Position numbers and translations under genes: made by a program. Below the pieces are notes generated by a model. The model was given only the letters and a program-made list of their open reading frames with translations, did no database searches and was not told the origin of the DNA. 55,430 bases of DNA. Source: Planctomyces sp. (GTDB lineage: Bacteria; Planctomycetota; Planctomycetia; Planctomycetales; Planctomycetaceae). The DNA is taken from the NCBI GenBank assembly GCA_019636235.1, contig JAHBXW010000027.1, forward strand, positions 1 through 55,430, in the 5' to 3' direction. Positions 22,313 to 31,273 of the stretch are shown piece by piece. Positions within the stretch are counted from its first letter, which is position 1. Each line of letters starts with the position of its first letter.

Positions 22313-23362
22313 CTATTTCCGCAACTGTTCGATCATCTGGTTGAGGATGATCGGATAGTAGATGACGCCCGTGTAATGGTCGGCGGCCAGCATCACATGG
22401 TGCGATTCCGCCAGCCCCGCCGCCTCCGCCAGCCGCATCGCGCTGTCCCGCGGGATGATCTGGTCCCGCGTGGCAGTGTACATCCACGTCCGCTCCGGGT
22501 TCAGTCGATGGGCCACGCGCAGCGGCTCGACCGGCCAGGCCAGCTTCTCAATCGCATCCCCGTCGATGCCGGCCTGCGCCAGTCGCTGGCGGACCTGCGC
22601 CGCGACATCCCCTCCGTCGCGGATGATGCCCGCCAGATCTCCGCCGGAAAGCATGATGAACACCGCATGGTATGCGCCGTCGAGACTGCCCGCCGTCGTC
22701 GCGACGAACCCGCCCAGGCTGATCCCCTGCAGCCCGATGTGCTGACTGTCGACGGCGGGGATTTCGGCGACGACGTCCCGGGCGCGGCGGGCGTCGGCGA
22801 TGCCCTGCTTCATCCGCACGAGGAGCGCATCGGGCGTGGCCGGGGAATCGGGCGAGCGGCGCGGACCGTAATTCGGCAGGCTCAACAGAAACGCATGCAC
22901 GCCCTTGTCGCGGAAGGCCCGCGCGAACAGCCGGCCGATCGTCTGCCGCGATCCGGATTCGTGCACGATCACGACGGCGGGCGCCTCCAGCACCTCGCCG
23001 TCGTCTCCCCGCGCGGCGTACCAGTGCAGCGACGCGGAATCGCATTGTTCGATGCCGCAGGGGACGGGCGAGGGGAAGCGGATCAAGGCGTCCGCCTCAT
23101 CCTGTTCCCGCTGCAGCGGCGAGGAGCTGACGCGAAAGTCAGACGGCTTCCAGCGCAGGCCGTCGAGGGCTTCCTGGGCCCCCGCGTTTTCATCGTCGAG
23201 CGCTCCCAGGCTGTCGCGCGTCTTGAGCGTCCAGGTCCGCGCGGGGATGATCCGGTCTTTCACGGGGGGCTGGGCGAAAGTCGGCTGGCCCGTCGCCGCA
23301 ATCAGGCCGCTCAGAAGCAGGATGCCGGCCAGAGGCCGTCGGACCGCGGATCGCTGAATCAT
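22313..23362 (-). CDS. Exported alpha/beta hydrolase (dienelactone-hydrolase-like)
   Basis: A 349-residue protein starting at ATG 23362 (MIQRSAVRRPLAGILLLSGL), chosen because a signal peptide begins there, with cleavage expected near TFAQ (about residue 30). The catalytic parts of an alpha/beta hydrolase are present: VVIVHESGSRQTIGRLFARAF for the oxyanion region, the nucleophile elbow LQGISLGGF with Ser at about residue 213, an acidic residue in TWMYTATRDQIIP, and the catalytic His in MLAADHYTGV near the C-terminus. Cysteines in PCGIEQC may form a disulfide, fitting periplasmic location. It is probably an esterase or peptidase-type hydrolase; the substrate is unknown. It is divergent from the cytochrome gene at 23585. 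Confidence 0.85.
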   Translation of the reverse strand: MIQRSAVRRPLAGILLLSGLIAATGQPTFAQPPVKDRIIPARTWTLKTRDSLGALDDENAGAQEALDGLRWKPSDFRVSSSPLQREQDEADALIRFPSPVPCGIEQCDSASLHWYAARGDDGEVLEAPAVVIVHESGSRQTIGRLFARAFRDKGVHAFLLSLPNYGPRRSPDSPATPDALLVRMKQGIADARRARDVVAEIPAVDSQHIGLQGISLGGFVATTAGSLDGAYHAVFIMLSGGDLAGIIRDGGDVAAQVRQRLAQAGIDGDAIEKLAWPVEPLRVAHRLNPERTWMYTATRDQIIPRDSAMRLAEAAGLAESHHVMLAADHYTGVIYYPIILNQMIEQLRK

Positions 23363-23584
23363 GGGTTGCTGGGAACAGGAGTCGCAGGCAGGATCCCGGA
23401 GGTCGGAGATTCCTGGAAACGCGATCTTCACAGTTCTGGCAACATCCTGCAATATCATGGTTTGCGCCGCGCCATGGCGAATGGCGGCGAACGTTGCGGC
23501 GGCTTGTGAGGTAGACTTCGAACGGCGCCTGGGCGGGGCGGGACGCGTGTCTCGTTTCGATTGGCTCCGCGGGTTCAGGAGAGG

Positions 23585-25504
23585 ATGGCGTCGATGTTGG
23601 ACCTCCGGTCGACTGCGGGATGGCTGGTGCTGGCCGCGGTGGGCGGCTTGATCGTCGTCGCGTCGGCCCGCGCGGACCTGACTCCGGAACATCGCAAGGC
23701 GGCCGCCCAGGTCATCAAGGACGTCGGCCAGGTGGCCGGGATGGTCCGCAAGAAGGAACTGGACGAAGCGGACCAGGTTCTGAAAGAGGCGGAAGCCAAG
23801 CTGACGTCGATCGTCGATGAAGCGCAGGTTCGCCCGGATGACCGCGCCTTTGCCAACGCCTGGGCGGCGATCGGCCGGGCTCGCCGCGTGCTGGACACCG
23901 CCCGCGAAAAGCAGGCGCCTCGGGACAAGCCGATGCCCCGCGGCAATCGCCGGGGGGACGAGGAGGCCGTCAGCTTCGTGGCCGACGTCGCGCCGATCAT
24001 CACCCAGAACTGCCTCGGCTGTCACGGCGAGAACAACCCCCGCGCGAATCTGCGGCTGGACACGTTCGCCGGCTGGCGGCGCGGCGGCCGCAGCGGCGTG
24101 ATCGTCGTGCCCGGCAACGCGAACGTCAGTGTTCTGGCCCGCCGGATCGCGGCGCCCAACCCCGATCAGCGGATGCCGCAGGGCCAGGACGCGCTGTCCG
24201 AGGAAAACATTCAAAAGATCGCCAGCTGGATCAACCAGGGCGCGCGGTTCGACGGCGGCAACGAGAATGCGTCGCTGGCGGACGTCACAGCCCAGGCGGC
24301 GCTGGCCAAGTTCGAGTACCCCAAGCCGAAGGGGACCGAAACCGTCTCGTTCACCAAGGACATCGCCCCCTGGATGGCGAACCTGTGCGGCAACTGCCAC
24401 TCGGCGCAGCGGCGCTCGGGAGGGCTCTCGCTGGTCTCGTATTTCGATCTCATGCAAGGGGGCGAAAGCGGCGAACTGATCATCCCCGGCGACAAGGAGA
24501 ACAGCCGGCTGTTCCGGCTCGTCGGCGGGCTGGAACTCCCCCGGATGCCGCAGGGGCAGGGACGCCTGACGCGCTCCAACTACAACGCGCTTGTCAAATG
24601 GTTCGACGAGGGCAACGCCTACGACGGCGATGACCCGCGCACGCCGCTCCGCAGTTTCGTTCGCAGCGAGGAGGACCTGGCCCGCGAACGTTTCGCCCGG
24701 ATGTCCGACGAGGAACGGCAGAAGCTCCGCATCGAAAGGACCGAACAGCAGTTCAAACGAGCGCTGCCCCGCGATGAGATGCAGCGCATTGAATCGACCG
24801 AATTGCTGATCGTGGGGAACGTCCCGCGCGAACGGCTGCAGCAGACCCAGCAGTGGGCCGAGGAACACCTGGACGTCCTGCGTCGGACGTTCCGCCCCGA
24901 GGACGGCGCTCTGTGGAAGGGCCGCCTTGCCCTGTTCATCCTCAAGGACCGGTTCAGCTACGACGAGTTCAACCTGACGATCAATTCCCGCGAAGCGCCG
25001 CGAGAGATGACCGGCCATGCCGTCGTGACCGCCGCGGACGAGGACGCGTATGTCGTCGTCCAGGACATCGGCGACGCCGTTTCGGTCGACTCGCCCGGGC
25101 TGCGCGTGAACATCATCGATCACCTGACGGGCGCGTTTCTCCGTCGGGGAGGCGCCAGCGTTCCGAACTGGCTGGCGCGCGGGGCCGGCCTGTCGCTCGC
25201 GAACCAGCAGACGGCCGGGAACGTCTGGCTGAAGGCGCTCCCGGGTCAGGCCGCGCCGATCGTGGCGACGGTCGCAGATCCCGCGGACATCTTCGCCGAC
25301 GGGACATTCAGCCCCGCGGCCGTCGCCCCCGTCGGGTTCACGCTGGTGAATTTCCTGCTCGATTCGGGCGGGCCGGCGCGGTTGGGACAACTGACGTCCG
25401 CCGTGCGGCAGGGGACGGCCATCGGCGAGGCGCTGCAGGCCGTGTATGGTTCGGACGTGGCGACGCTGGCGCGGGGCTACGCGTCGGCGCTGCGTCGTCG
25501 CTGA
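23585..25504 (+). CDS. Exported cytochrome-c-like protein fused to a degenerate peptidase-type domain
   Basis: A 639-residue protein. ATG 23585 lies 3 bases after AGGAG; ATG 23594 is an equally possible start. A signal peptide is present (STAGWLVLAAVGGLIVVASARA). Residues 30-115 are helical. Two planctomycete cytochrome-like modules follow, each with one haem motif: CLGCH (143-147) with the downstream NVSVLARRIAAPNPDQRMPQ pattern, and CGNCH (268-272) with NSRLFRLVGGLELPRMPQ. Residues about 400-639 resemble the DUF1570/gluzincin-type peptidase fold, but the place of the HExxH zinc motif reads HLTGA (His513), so it has lost the catalytic Glu and second His. It likely binds rather than cleaves. 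The ECF sigma gene follows 40 bp downstream and may be co-transcribed. Confidence 0.78.
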   Translation: MASMLDLRSTAGWLVLAAVGGLIVVASARADLTPEHRKAAAQVIKDVGQVAGMVRKKELDEADQVLKEAEAKLTSIVDEAQVRPDDRAFANAWAAIGRARRVLDTAREKQAPRDKPMPRGNRRGDEEAVSFVADVAPIITQNCLGCHGENNPRANLRLDTFAGWRRGGRSGVIVVPGNANVSVLARRIAAPNPDQRMPQGQDALSEENIQKIASWINQGARFDGGNENASLADVTAQAALAKFEYPKPKGTETVSFTKDIAPWMANLCGNCHSAQRRSGGLSLVSYFDLMQGGESGELIIPGDKENSRLFRLVGGLELPRMPQGQGRLTRSNYNALVKWFDEGNAYDGDDPRTPLRSFVRSEEDLARERFARMSDEERQKLRIERTEQQFKRALPRDEMQRIESTELLIVGNVPRERLQQTQQWAEEHLDVLRRTFRPEDGALWKGRLALFILKDRFSYDEFNLTINSREAPREMTGHAVVTAADEDAYVVVQDIGDAVSVDSPGLRVNIIDHLTGAFLRRGGASVPNWLARGAGLSLANQQTAGNVWLKALPGQAAPIVATVADPADIFADGTFSPAAVAPVGFTLVNFLLDSGGPARLGQLTSAVRQGTAIGEALQAVYGSDVATLARGYASALRRR

Positions 25505-25544
25505 CTCCGCTCCTCCCGGCCGGCGCGCACGCGCCGCAATCTCC

Positions 25545-26147
25545 ATGACGTCCAGCGATTCTCCAGACGGCCCGGACGCCCCGCCCACTGGCAAGGCCAC
25601 GGCTGATCTGCTGCGGCTGTTGGAGGAAAAACGTCCCACGCTGCTGGCGTACATTGAACGTCAGCTGGGAGCGCGTCTGCGGAAGAGGGTTGAACCGGAG
25701 GACATTCTTCAGGAAACGTCGATCGACGCTGTCCGCCGCGTCCACGAATTCGCACAGCTCGAGCGCGAGCCCTTCGGATGGCTCTGCCAGATCGCGGAAC
25801 ACCGGCTGATCGACGCGCATCGCCGGTTCTTCCAGTCGCAGAAGCGCGCGGGGGACCGGGAGGTCTCGATCGACGGCGAGCGCCCCGACGCCAAAGGGCG
25901 TTTCGCGGACCTGTTGGCCGTCAGCATGACGACCCCCAGCCAGGCCTTCTCCCGCGATCAGAAAGAGTTCCGGCTGCAGCAGGCGCTGACCGCGCTGCCC
26001 GAGGACATTCGCGAACTTCTGCGGCTGCGATACGTGGAGGGCCTGCAGACGCGGGAGATCGCCCAGCGGATCGGCAAGTCGGACGGCGCGGTGCGCGTGC
26101 AGTTGACACGGGCCGTCCAGCGGCTTCAGGAGCAGCTTGGAGAATAG
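25545..26147 (+). CDS. ECF-type RNA polymerase sigma factor
   Basis: A 200-residue protein from ATG 25545 (MTSSDSPDGPDAPP); an open extension upstream overlaps the preceding gene and is not protein-like. Region 2 is seen in LLRLLEEKRPTLLAYIERQL and RVEPEDILQETSIDAVRR, the usual D-I-L-Q-E-T core contact, followed by PFGWLCQIAEHRLIDAHRRF for -10 recognition. Region 4 is LPEDIRELLRLRYVEGLQTREIAQRIGKSDGAVRVQLTRAVQRL, with a helix-turn-helix. This pattern matches planctomycete ECF groups. No anti-sigma gene is adjacent; the cytochrome/peptidase-like protein upstream is the nearest possible signal partner. Confidence 0.92.
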   Translation: MTSSDSPDGPDAPPTGKATADLLRLLEEKRPTLLAYIERQLGARLRKRVEPEDILQETSIDAVRRVHEFAQLEREPFGWLCQIAEHRLIDAHRRFFQSQKRAGDREVSIDGERPDAKGRFADLLAVSMTTPSQAFSRDQKEFRLQQALTALPEDIRELLRLRYVEGLQTREIAQRIGKSDGAVRVQLTRAVQRLQEQLGE

Positions 26148-26317
26148 GCCGCCGCCCTGCGGGGCCGCGACGATCCATCGCCGCGTGCGACGATTGTGTG
26201 GCCGGAGCTGGACCGAGCGCAGCGAAGGGAGGCCCCGGGATTCCAGGGGACATCGAATCACGCCCATGGTGGGTCTTCGCCGGTTCGCCCTTTGGGCTTA
26301 CACGGCTCGACGCCACT

Positions 26318-27025
26318 CTACGGCTTCACTGCCGGCGCTGACGCTTGCGGCTCGCCATTCTCCCGCAGCCGATAGGCCAGCAACTCCTTCTCCAGACCCT
26401 TCCGGACATGCGCCCGCATCACCGCGTCCGCCTCATCCGGACGACGCCGATCGATCGCATCGACCAGCAGCGAATGGTATCGCGGCGGGTCGCACAGACC
26501 GGGCGCGAAGTACCAGTTCGCCTGCAGCCGCCGCAGCAGCTCAATCCGTTCCAGCGAGCGCACGAGCGCGCCGCAGCCGCTCGTCCGGGCGATCTGCCGA
26601 TGAAACTGCCAGTGCAGCAGCGACCCGGGGTCGGTCGGGTTCTGCGTGCCGCCGGCGCTGACGCAGGCGTCGACGCCTTCCGCCAGCCGGTACAGCTCGC
26701 GGATCTCCGAAGCCGTCGCATGTTCGGAGGCCAGGCGAATCGCCTGCGTCTCATACGCCTCGCGGAGCGCGTAATCCTCACGAATGGTTTCCACGGTGAT
26801 CCGCCGGACCCGTGCGGACTGCCGCGCTTCCGATTCGACCAGCCCCGCCCCTTCCAGCCGCACCAGCGCCTCGATGACCGGGATGAAGCTCGTTCCGTAG
26901 CGGCGGGCGACGCGCCGCCGCGACAACGGCTCGCCCGGGCGCAGCTTGCCGCTGGTGATCTCGTCGCGCAATCCTTCGTAGATGGTCTGCGCGAGTGCGG
27001 CCTGGCTGTTGTCGGTGGATGCCAC
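26318..27025 (-). CDS. GntR-family transcriptional regulator, FCD (FadR-like) type
   Basis: A 235-residue protein from GTG 27025 (VASTDNSQAALAQTIYEGLR). The winged helix covers roughly residues 8-75 with the GntR signature LRDEITSGKLRPGEPLSRRRVARRYG and VIEALVRLEGAGLVES. The C-terminal all-helical FCD domain includes TIREDYALREAYETQAIRLA, LHWQFHRQIAR and YHSLLVDAIDRRRPDEADAVMRAHV, with His residues that commonly bind a metal. Ligands of such regulators are often sugar acids or similar carboxylates. The gene is divergent from the PSCyt1 operon, and a perfect 19-bp palindrome lies 41 bp upstream of this start, so it probably represses that operon and itself. The frame remains open upstream, through the palindrome, which argues against a longer start. 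Confidence 0.9.
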   Translation of the reverse strand: MASTDNSQAALAQTIYEGLRDEITSGKLRPGEPLSRRRVARRYGTSFIPVIEALVRLEGAGLVESEARQSARVRRITVETIREDYALREAYETQAIRLASEHATASEIRELYRLAEGVDACVSAGGTQNPTDPGSLLHWQFHRQIARTSGCGALVRSLERIELLRRLQANWYFAPGLCDPPRYHSLLVDAIDRRRPDEADAVMRAHVRKGLEKELLAYRLRENGEPQASAPAVKP

Positions 27026-27057
27026 TGGGGTCGCTTTCGAAAGCGGCGATCGATCAA

Positions 27058-27086
27058 TTGACGGTGATATATCGGCGATATATCGT
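27058..27086 (+). promoter_or_regulatory. Sigma-70-like promoter of the PSCyt1-DUF1501-Gfo/Idh-DUF1080 cluster
   Basis: TTGACG (27058-27063), a 17-bp spacer and TATCGT (27081-27086) match a -35/-10 pair at 5/6 and 4/6 positions. Transcription would begin near 27093, about 100 bases before the ATG at 27194. The palindrome at 27066-27084 fills almost the whole spacer and reaches into the -10 hexamer, so a bound regulator would block RNA polymerase. Confidence 0.55.
27066..27084. promoter_or_regulatory. Perfect 19-bp palindromic operator, probably for the GntR regulator
   Basis: GATATATCG and CGATATATC (9 bp each) face each other across a single G at 27075. An AT-rich perfect palindrome in this GC-rich DNA is unlikely by chance. 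Its place between two divergent start codons, inside a promoter spacer, is what is expected of an operator for an autoregulating FCD-type GntR repressor. Confidence 0.7.
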
Positions 27087-27193
27087 AGCTCCCGCGCGGA
27101 GATGCTCAACACACTTTCGCCCCCGCCATCGCGATTCCCCGAGCCTCGCCCGCTGCAACCCACTCGCCCGCCGCAGCCGTCAGGTCTCCCGCC

Positions 27194-29686
27194 ATGCGTC
27201 CCGTTCGACCAGCGGTCCTTTCGCTCTTCGCCTTCGCGGGTGGCCTGACGGCTGGCGGTTTCCTGATCGCGGCCGATCGCGCCGAGGTGGACTACACGCG
27301 GGATATCCGCCCGCTCCTGGCGAACGCCTGCTACCAGTGCCACGGCCCCGATGACGCCGCCCGCGAGGCCGGACTGCGGCTGGATCGCTTCGACGGGGCC
27401 GCCGGCGAACTGCCGTCCGGCGAACGGGCGATCGTCCCGGGGGACGCCGGAGCCAGCGGCCTCCTGGCGCGAATTACAGCGAGCGATCCGGACGTCGTCA
27501 TGCCGCCGCCGCACAGCGGGAAATCGCTTTCGCCGCGTGAGGTGGAGTTGCTGCGGCGGTGGATCGATTCCGGGGCGCCATACGCCGTTCACTGGTCCTT
27601 CGTGCCGCCTGCGCGGCCTGTCCGACCGGAGGTCAGCCATCCGGGCTGGGGCGTCAATCCGATCGACGACTTCGTTCTGGCGCGCCTCGACCGGGAGGGG
27701 CTGCAGCCGGCGCCGGAGGCCGATCGCCACACGCTGCTGCGGCGAGTTTCGATCGATCTGACGGGCCTGCCGCCGACGCCCGAGGAGGTCGCTCTGTTCG
27801 TCAACGACAGGAGCCCCGACGCCTACGGGCAGGCTGTCGACCGGCTGCTGGCGAAGTCCGCCTACGGCGAGCGCTGGGCGGCGCTGTGGCTGGACCTGGC
27901 GCGGTACGGCGATTCGGCGGGCTACATCCATGACCCGCTGCGGTCGATCTGGCGCTGGCGCGACTGGCTCATCGAGGCGCTGAATCGCAACCTGCCGTAC
28001 GACGAGTTCTCGCGGGACATGCTGGCCGGCGATCTGCTGCCGGACGCCACGACTGAACAGATCATCGCCACGGGATTTCACCGCAACACGACGACGAACA
28101 CCGAGGGAGGTTCGAACGCCGCCGAGTATCACTACGCGGCCGTCGTGGATCGCGTGAACACGACATTCGAGGTCTGGATGGGCGTCACGATGGCCTGCGC
28201 CCAGTGCCATAACCACAAGTACGATCCGTTCACGCAGCGGGATTACTACCAGATCGTCGCGATCTTCAATTCCCAGGAAGACTTCAACAGCGAGACGCCT
28301 GCCCGGGACGTCCCCCGCGTCGGACGGGACGCCGAGTTCGCCGACCGCGCCGCCCGCTTGGAAGCCGCGCAGCAGACCTTCGACGCGGCGACGGCCGCCG
28401 CGGACGCCGCGCAGCCGGAATGGGAGAGCGCCGTCGACCGCGACGCGCTGCCGCCCGAAGTCGTCGAAGCGATCGCTGTCGCCGTCGAAGAACGCACGCC
28501 CCAGCACCTGGAGCGGATCCGCAATCATCACCGGACGACGCGCGAGGACTGGCGGACCGCCGATGAAGCCCTCAAAGCCGCCCGCGCCGCGCGCGACGAA
28601 GTCGGCACGACGGCCATGGTCATGCGCGAAGTCGATCCCCGTCCCACGCATGTGTTCATCCGGGGTGATTTCCGCAGCCCGGCCGAACCCGTCCAGCCCG
28701 GCGTCCCGGCGGCCCTGCATGCCGCGGCTGCTGAGGAGGCGTTCAACCGGCTGGCCCTGGCCCGCTGGCTGTTCGCTCCGGAGAACCCGCTGACCGCGCG
28801 GGTTGCCGTGAACCGGATGTGGCAGGAGCTGTTCGGCATCGGCCTGGTCGAGACGGCGGAGGAGTTCGGGGCTCAGGGAGAACTGCCCAGCCATCCGGAG
28901 CTGCTGGACTGGCTGGCTACGGAATATGTCCGTCTGGGCTGGGACACGAAGCGGCTGCTGAAGACGATCGTCATGTCCCGGACGTATCGGCAGGCGTCTC
29001 AGGGAGAGCCGGAGCAGGTGGCGGCCGATCCGTACAACCGGCTGCTGGCGCGCGGACCGCGCGTGCGGCTGTCGGCCGAGCAGCTTCGCGACCAGGCGCT
29101 CGCCGTCTCCGGCCTGCTCAGTCCCAAGCTCTATGGTCCGCCGGTGCATCCGCATCAGCCGACGAACGGACTCGCCGCGGCATTCGGGTCGAGCACCGAC
29201 TGGGAGACCAGCCGGGGCGAGGACCGCTATCGCCGCGCCCTGTACACGCAGTGGCGTCGGAACCTGCCCTATCCATCGATGGTGGCGTTCGACGTCCCCG
29301 AGCGGGCCGTCTGCAGCACCCGCCGCATCCGGACGAACACGCCCGTGCAGGCGCTGGTGACGCTCAACGATCCGGTGTTCGTGGAAGCGGCGCAGGCGCT
29401 CGCGCGGCGGATTCTCACCGGGGACGCGGAGTCGACGGAGGCCCGCGCGGCGCTCGCGCTGGAGACAGTCCTTGCCAGGCCGGCGACCGCTGGAGAAACG
29501 CAGCGGATCGTCGAGCTGTGTGAAACGACCCGAGCAGCGTTGGGCGAACGCAGCGCGGAGGCGGAACTTCTGGCGACGCGGCCGCTGGGTCCGCTGCCGG
29601 AGGGGGTCGATTCCGTGGAGGCGGCGGCCTGGACGGTCGTGGCGAATGTGTTGCTGAACCTGGACGAAGCGCTGATGAAGCGGTGA
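27194..29686 (+). CDS. Planctomycete cytochrome protein, PSCyt1-DUF1549-DUF1553 architecture
   Basis: An 830-residue exported protein from ATG 27194 with a signal peptide (LSLFAFAGGLTAGGFLIAA). The first module is PSCyt1 with one haem motif CYQCH (46-50), then LRLDRFDGAAGE and the MPPPHSGKSLSPREVELLRRWI stretch. DUF1549 (PSCyt2) follows from about 145 to 365 with WGVNPIDDFVLARL, ERWAALWLDLARYGDSAGY and MGVTMACAQCHNHKYDPFTQRDYY, which carries a second CxxCH. A coiled, Ala/Glu-rich segment joins it to DUF1553 (PSD1), about 520-800, with EEAFNRLALARWLF, AVNRMWQELFG and TNTPVQALVTLNDPVFVEAA. In planctomycetes these proteins are almost always followed by a DUF1501 gene, as here. The role is unproven; electron acceptance at the cell surface is a reasonable guess. 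Confidence 0.93.
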   Translation: MRPVRPAVLSLFAFAGGLTAGGFLIAADRAEVDYTRDIRPLLANACYQCHGPDDAAREAGLRLDRFDGAAGELPSGERAIVPGDAGASGLLARITASDPDVVMPPPHSGKSLSPREVELLRRWIDSGAPYAVHWSFVPPARPVRPEVSHPGWGVNPIDDFVLARLDREGLQPAPEADRHTLLRRVSIDLTGLPPTPEEVALFVNDRSPDAYGQAVDRLLAKSAYGERWAALWLDLARYGDSAGYIHDPLRSIWRWRDWLIEALNRNLPYDEFSRDMLAGDLLPDATTEQIIATGFHRNTTTNTEGGSNAAEYHYAAVVDRVNTTFEVWMGVTMACAQCHNHKYDPFTQRDYYQIVAIFNSQEDFNSETPARDVPRVGRDAEFADRAARLEAAQQTFDAATAAADAAQPEWESAVDRDALPPEVVEAIAVAVEERTPQHLERIRNHHRTTREDWRTADEALKAARAARDEVGTTAMVMREVDPRPTHVFIRGDFRSPAEPVQPGVPAALHAAAAEEAFNRLALARWLFAPENPLTARVAVNRMWQELFGIGLVETAEEFGAQGELPSHPELLDWLATEYVRLGWDTKRLLKTIVMSRTYRQASQGEPEQVAADPYNRLLARGPRVRLSAEQLRDQALAVSGLLSPKLYGPPVHPHQPTNGLAAAFGSSTDWETSRGEDRYRRALYTQWRRNLPYPSMVAFDVPERAVCSTRRIRTNTPVQALVTLNDPVFVEAAQALARRILTGDAESTEARAALALETVLARPATAGETQRIVELCETTRAALGERSAEAELLATRPLGPLPEGVDSVEAAAWTVVANVLLNLDEALMKR

Positions 29687-29752
29687 GACGATGAGGCATC
29701 GCGGGGATATTGCGATCGGCGCCCGCCGGTCGCCGGGAAGGACGGTCGTGTG

Positions 29753-31213
29753 ATGCGGACGGAGCAGACCCTGGCGCAGCTGGCCGCGACGACGCGGCGG
29801 CATTTCCTGACGACCGGCTCGCTGGGACTGGGATCGCTGGCGCTCGCGTCGATGTCGGGCGTCGATCTGCAGGCCGCGGACGCGGCGTATGAGGAACCGT
29901 TCGCGCCGCGCCCGGCGCATTTCGTCCCCAAGGTGAAGAACGTCATTCTGCTGAGCATGTCGGGCGGGCCGCCGCACCTGGACCTGTTCGATTACAAGCC
30001 GGAACTCGTCCGCCGCACCGGCGAGGACTGCCCGCAGTCGCTGATCGAGGGCAAGGCGTTCGCCTTCACCGGCGGCACTCCCAAGCTGCTGGGCACGCCG
30101 CACGCGTTCCGTCAGCACGGCGATTCCGGAGCCTGGCTTTCAGCGGCGCTGCCGCGGCTGGCCGGACTGGCCGACGAGCTGACGTTCGTCAAATCGCTGG
30201 CGACGGACCAGTTCAACCACGGGCCGGCGGAGCTGCTGCTGCTGACAGGCATTCCCCGGACGGCGGGCCGCCCGTCGATGGGGGCGTGGGCGACCTACGG
30301 GCTGGGGTCGGAGAATCGCGACCTGCCGGGCTTCGTCGTGTTCGTTTCCGGCGGCGCGCTGCCGAGTTCCGGCAAGGCCGGCTGGGGCAGCGGATTCCTG
30401 CCGTCGGTGTACCAGGGGGTGCAGTGCCGGACGGGCGGCGATCCGATCCTGTACCTGTCGAACCCCGAGGGCATGGACCGGGCGCTGCGGCGGGCCAGTC
30501 TCGACGCGCTCCGCGACCTCAACACGCTCCGCCCCGAGGAGCTGGTTCACACCGAGACCGCGTCGCGCATCGCGCAGTACGAACTCGCCTACCGCATGCA
30601 GTCCGTCGTGCCGGAACTGATGGACCTGTCCAACGAGCCGGGGCACATTCTCGAGGAATACGGCGCGCAGCCCGGCGCCGCGTCATTCTCCAACAACTGC
30701 CTGCTCGCCCGACGGCTCGTCGAATCGGGCGTCCGCTTCGTGCAGCTCTCCGACTGGGGTTGGGACTTCCACGGCAACCAGGCGAACGAGGACATCGGCG
30801 ATGTCCTGGTCCAGCGCTGCGCGGCGATGGACCGCGCGGTCTCGGCATTGATCGTCGATCTCAAACGTCGCGCCCTGCTGGACGAGACGCTGGTCGTGTG
30901 GGTCGGCGAGTTCGGCCGGACGCCGTTCCGCGAGGGCCGGACCGCGGGAGGACCCTGGCTGGGGCGGGATCATCATCCGTTTTCCAACACGATGTTCATG
31001 GCGGGCGGCGGACTCAAACCCGGCGTCACGTACGGCTCGACCGACGAGCTGGGGTTCCACGTCGCCGAAAAGCCCGTGCACCCGCATGATCTGCAGGCGA
31101 CCATCCTGCACCTGCTGGGATTGGACCACACCCGGCTGACGTACCGGTTTCAGGGGCGTGACTTCCGGCTGACGGACGTCGCCGGCCACGTCCTGCATGA
31201 CATCCTGGCCTGA
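29753..31213 (+). CDS. DUF1501 family protein, Tat-exported, sulfatase-fold
   Basis: A 486-residue protein from ATG 29753; a GTG at 29750 is the adjacent alternative, and GGGAAGGA at 29735-29742 is the ribosome binding site. The twin-arginine signal is TTRRHFLTTGSLGLGSLALA. The mature part shows the DUF1501 pattern: VKNVILLSMSGGPPHLDLFDYKP, LARRLVESGVRFVQLSDWGWDFH, LVVWVGEFGRTPF, GRDHHPFSNTMFMAGGGLKPG and the C-terminal PVHPHDLQATILHLLGLDH. His and Asp residues in these blocks resemble the metal ligands of alkaline-phosphatase/sulfatase-like enzymes. The function is not established. It sits 66 bp after the PSCyt1/PSD1 gene and 60 bp before the Gfo/Idh gene, consistent with an operon. Confidence 0.93.
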   Translation: MRTEQTLAQLAATTRRHFLTTGSLGLGSLALASMSGVDLQAADAAYEEPFAPRPAHFVPKVKNVILLSMSGGPPHLDLFDYKPELVRRTGEDCPQSLIEGKAFAFTGGTPKLLGTPHAFRQHGDSGAWLSAALPRLAGLADELTFVKSLATDQFNHGPAELLLLTGIPRTAGRPSMGAWATYGLGSENRDLPGFVVFVSGGALPSSGKAGWGSGFLPSVYQGVQCRTGGDPILYLSNPEGMDRALRRASLDALRDLNTLRPEELVHTETASRIAQYELAYRMQSVVPELMDLSNEPGHILEEYGAQPGAASFSNNCLLARRLVESGVRFVQLSDWGWDFHGNQANEDIGDVLVQRCAAMDRAVSALIVDLKRRALLDETLVVWVGEFGRTPFREGRTAGGPWLGRDHHPFSNTMFMAGGGLKPGVTYGSTDELGFHVAEKPVHPHDLQATILHLLGLDHTRLTYRFQGRDFRLTDVAGHVLHDILA

Positions 31214-31273
31214 TCGATGGCGTTCTTTTGCGGCTTACCCGACCTGTTCCCTCCTGGCGCTGAAGGATCACGC

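Noticed and set aside
27026-30118. Upstream open extension of the gntR frame, antisense to the PSCyt1 and DUF1501 genes
   Set aside because: The opposite strand carries clear protein families; the extension is Arg/Pro-rich and only stays open because stops are rare in GC-rich DNA.
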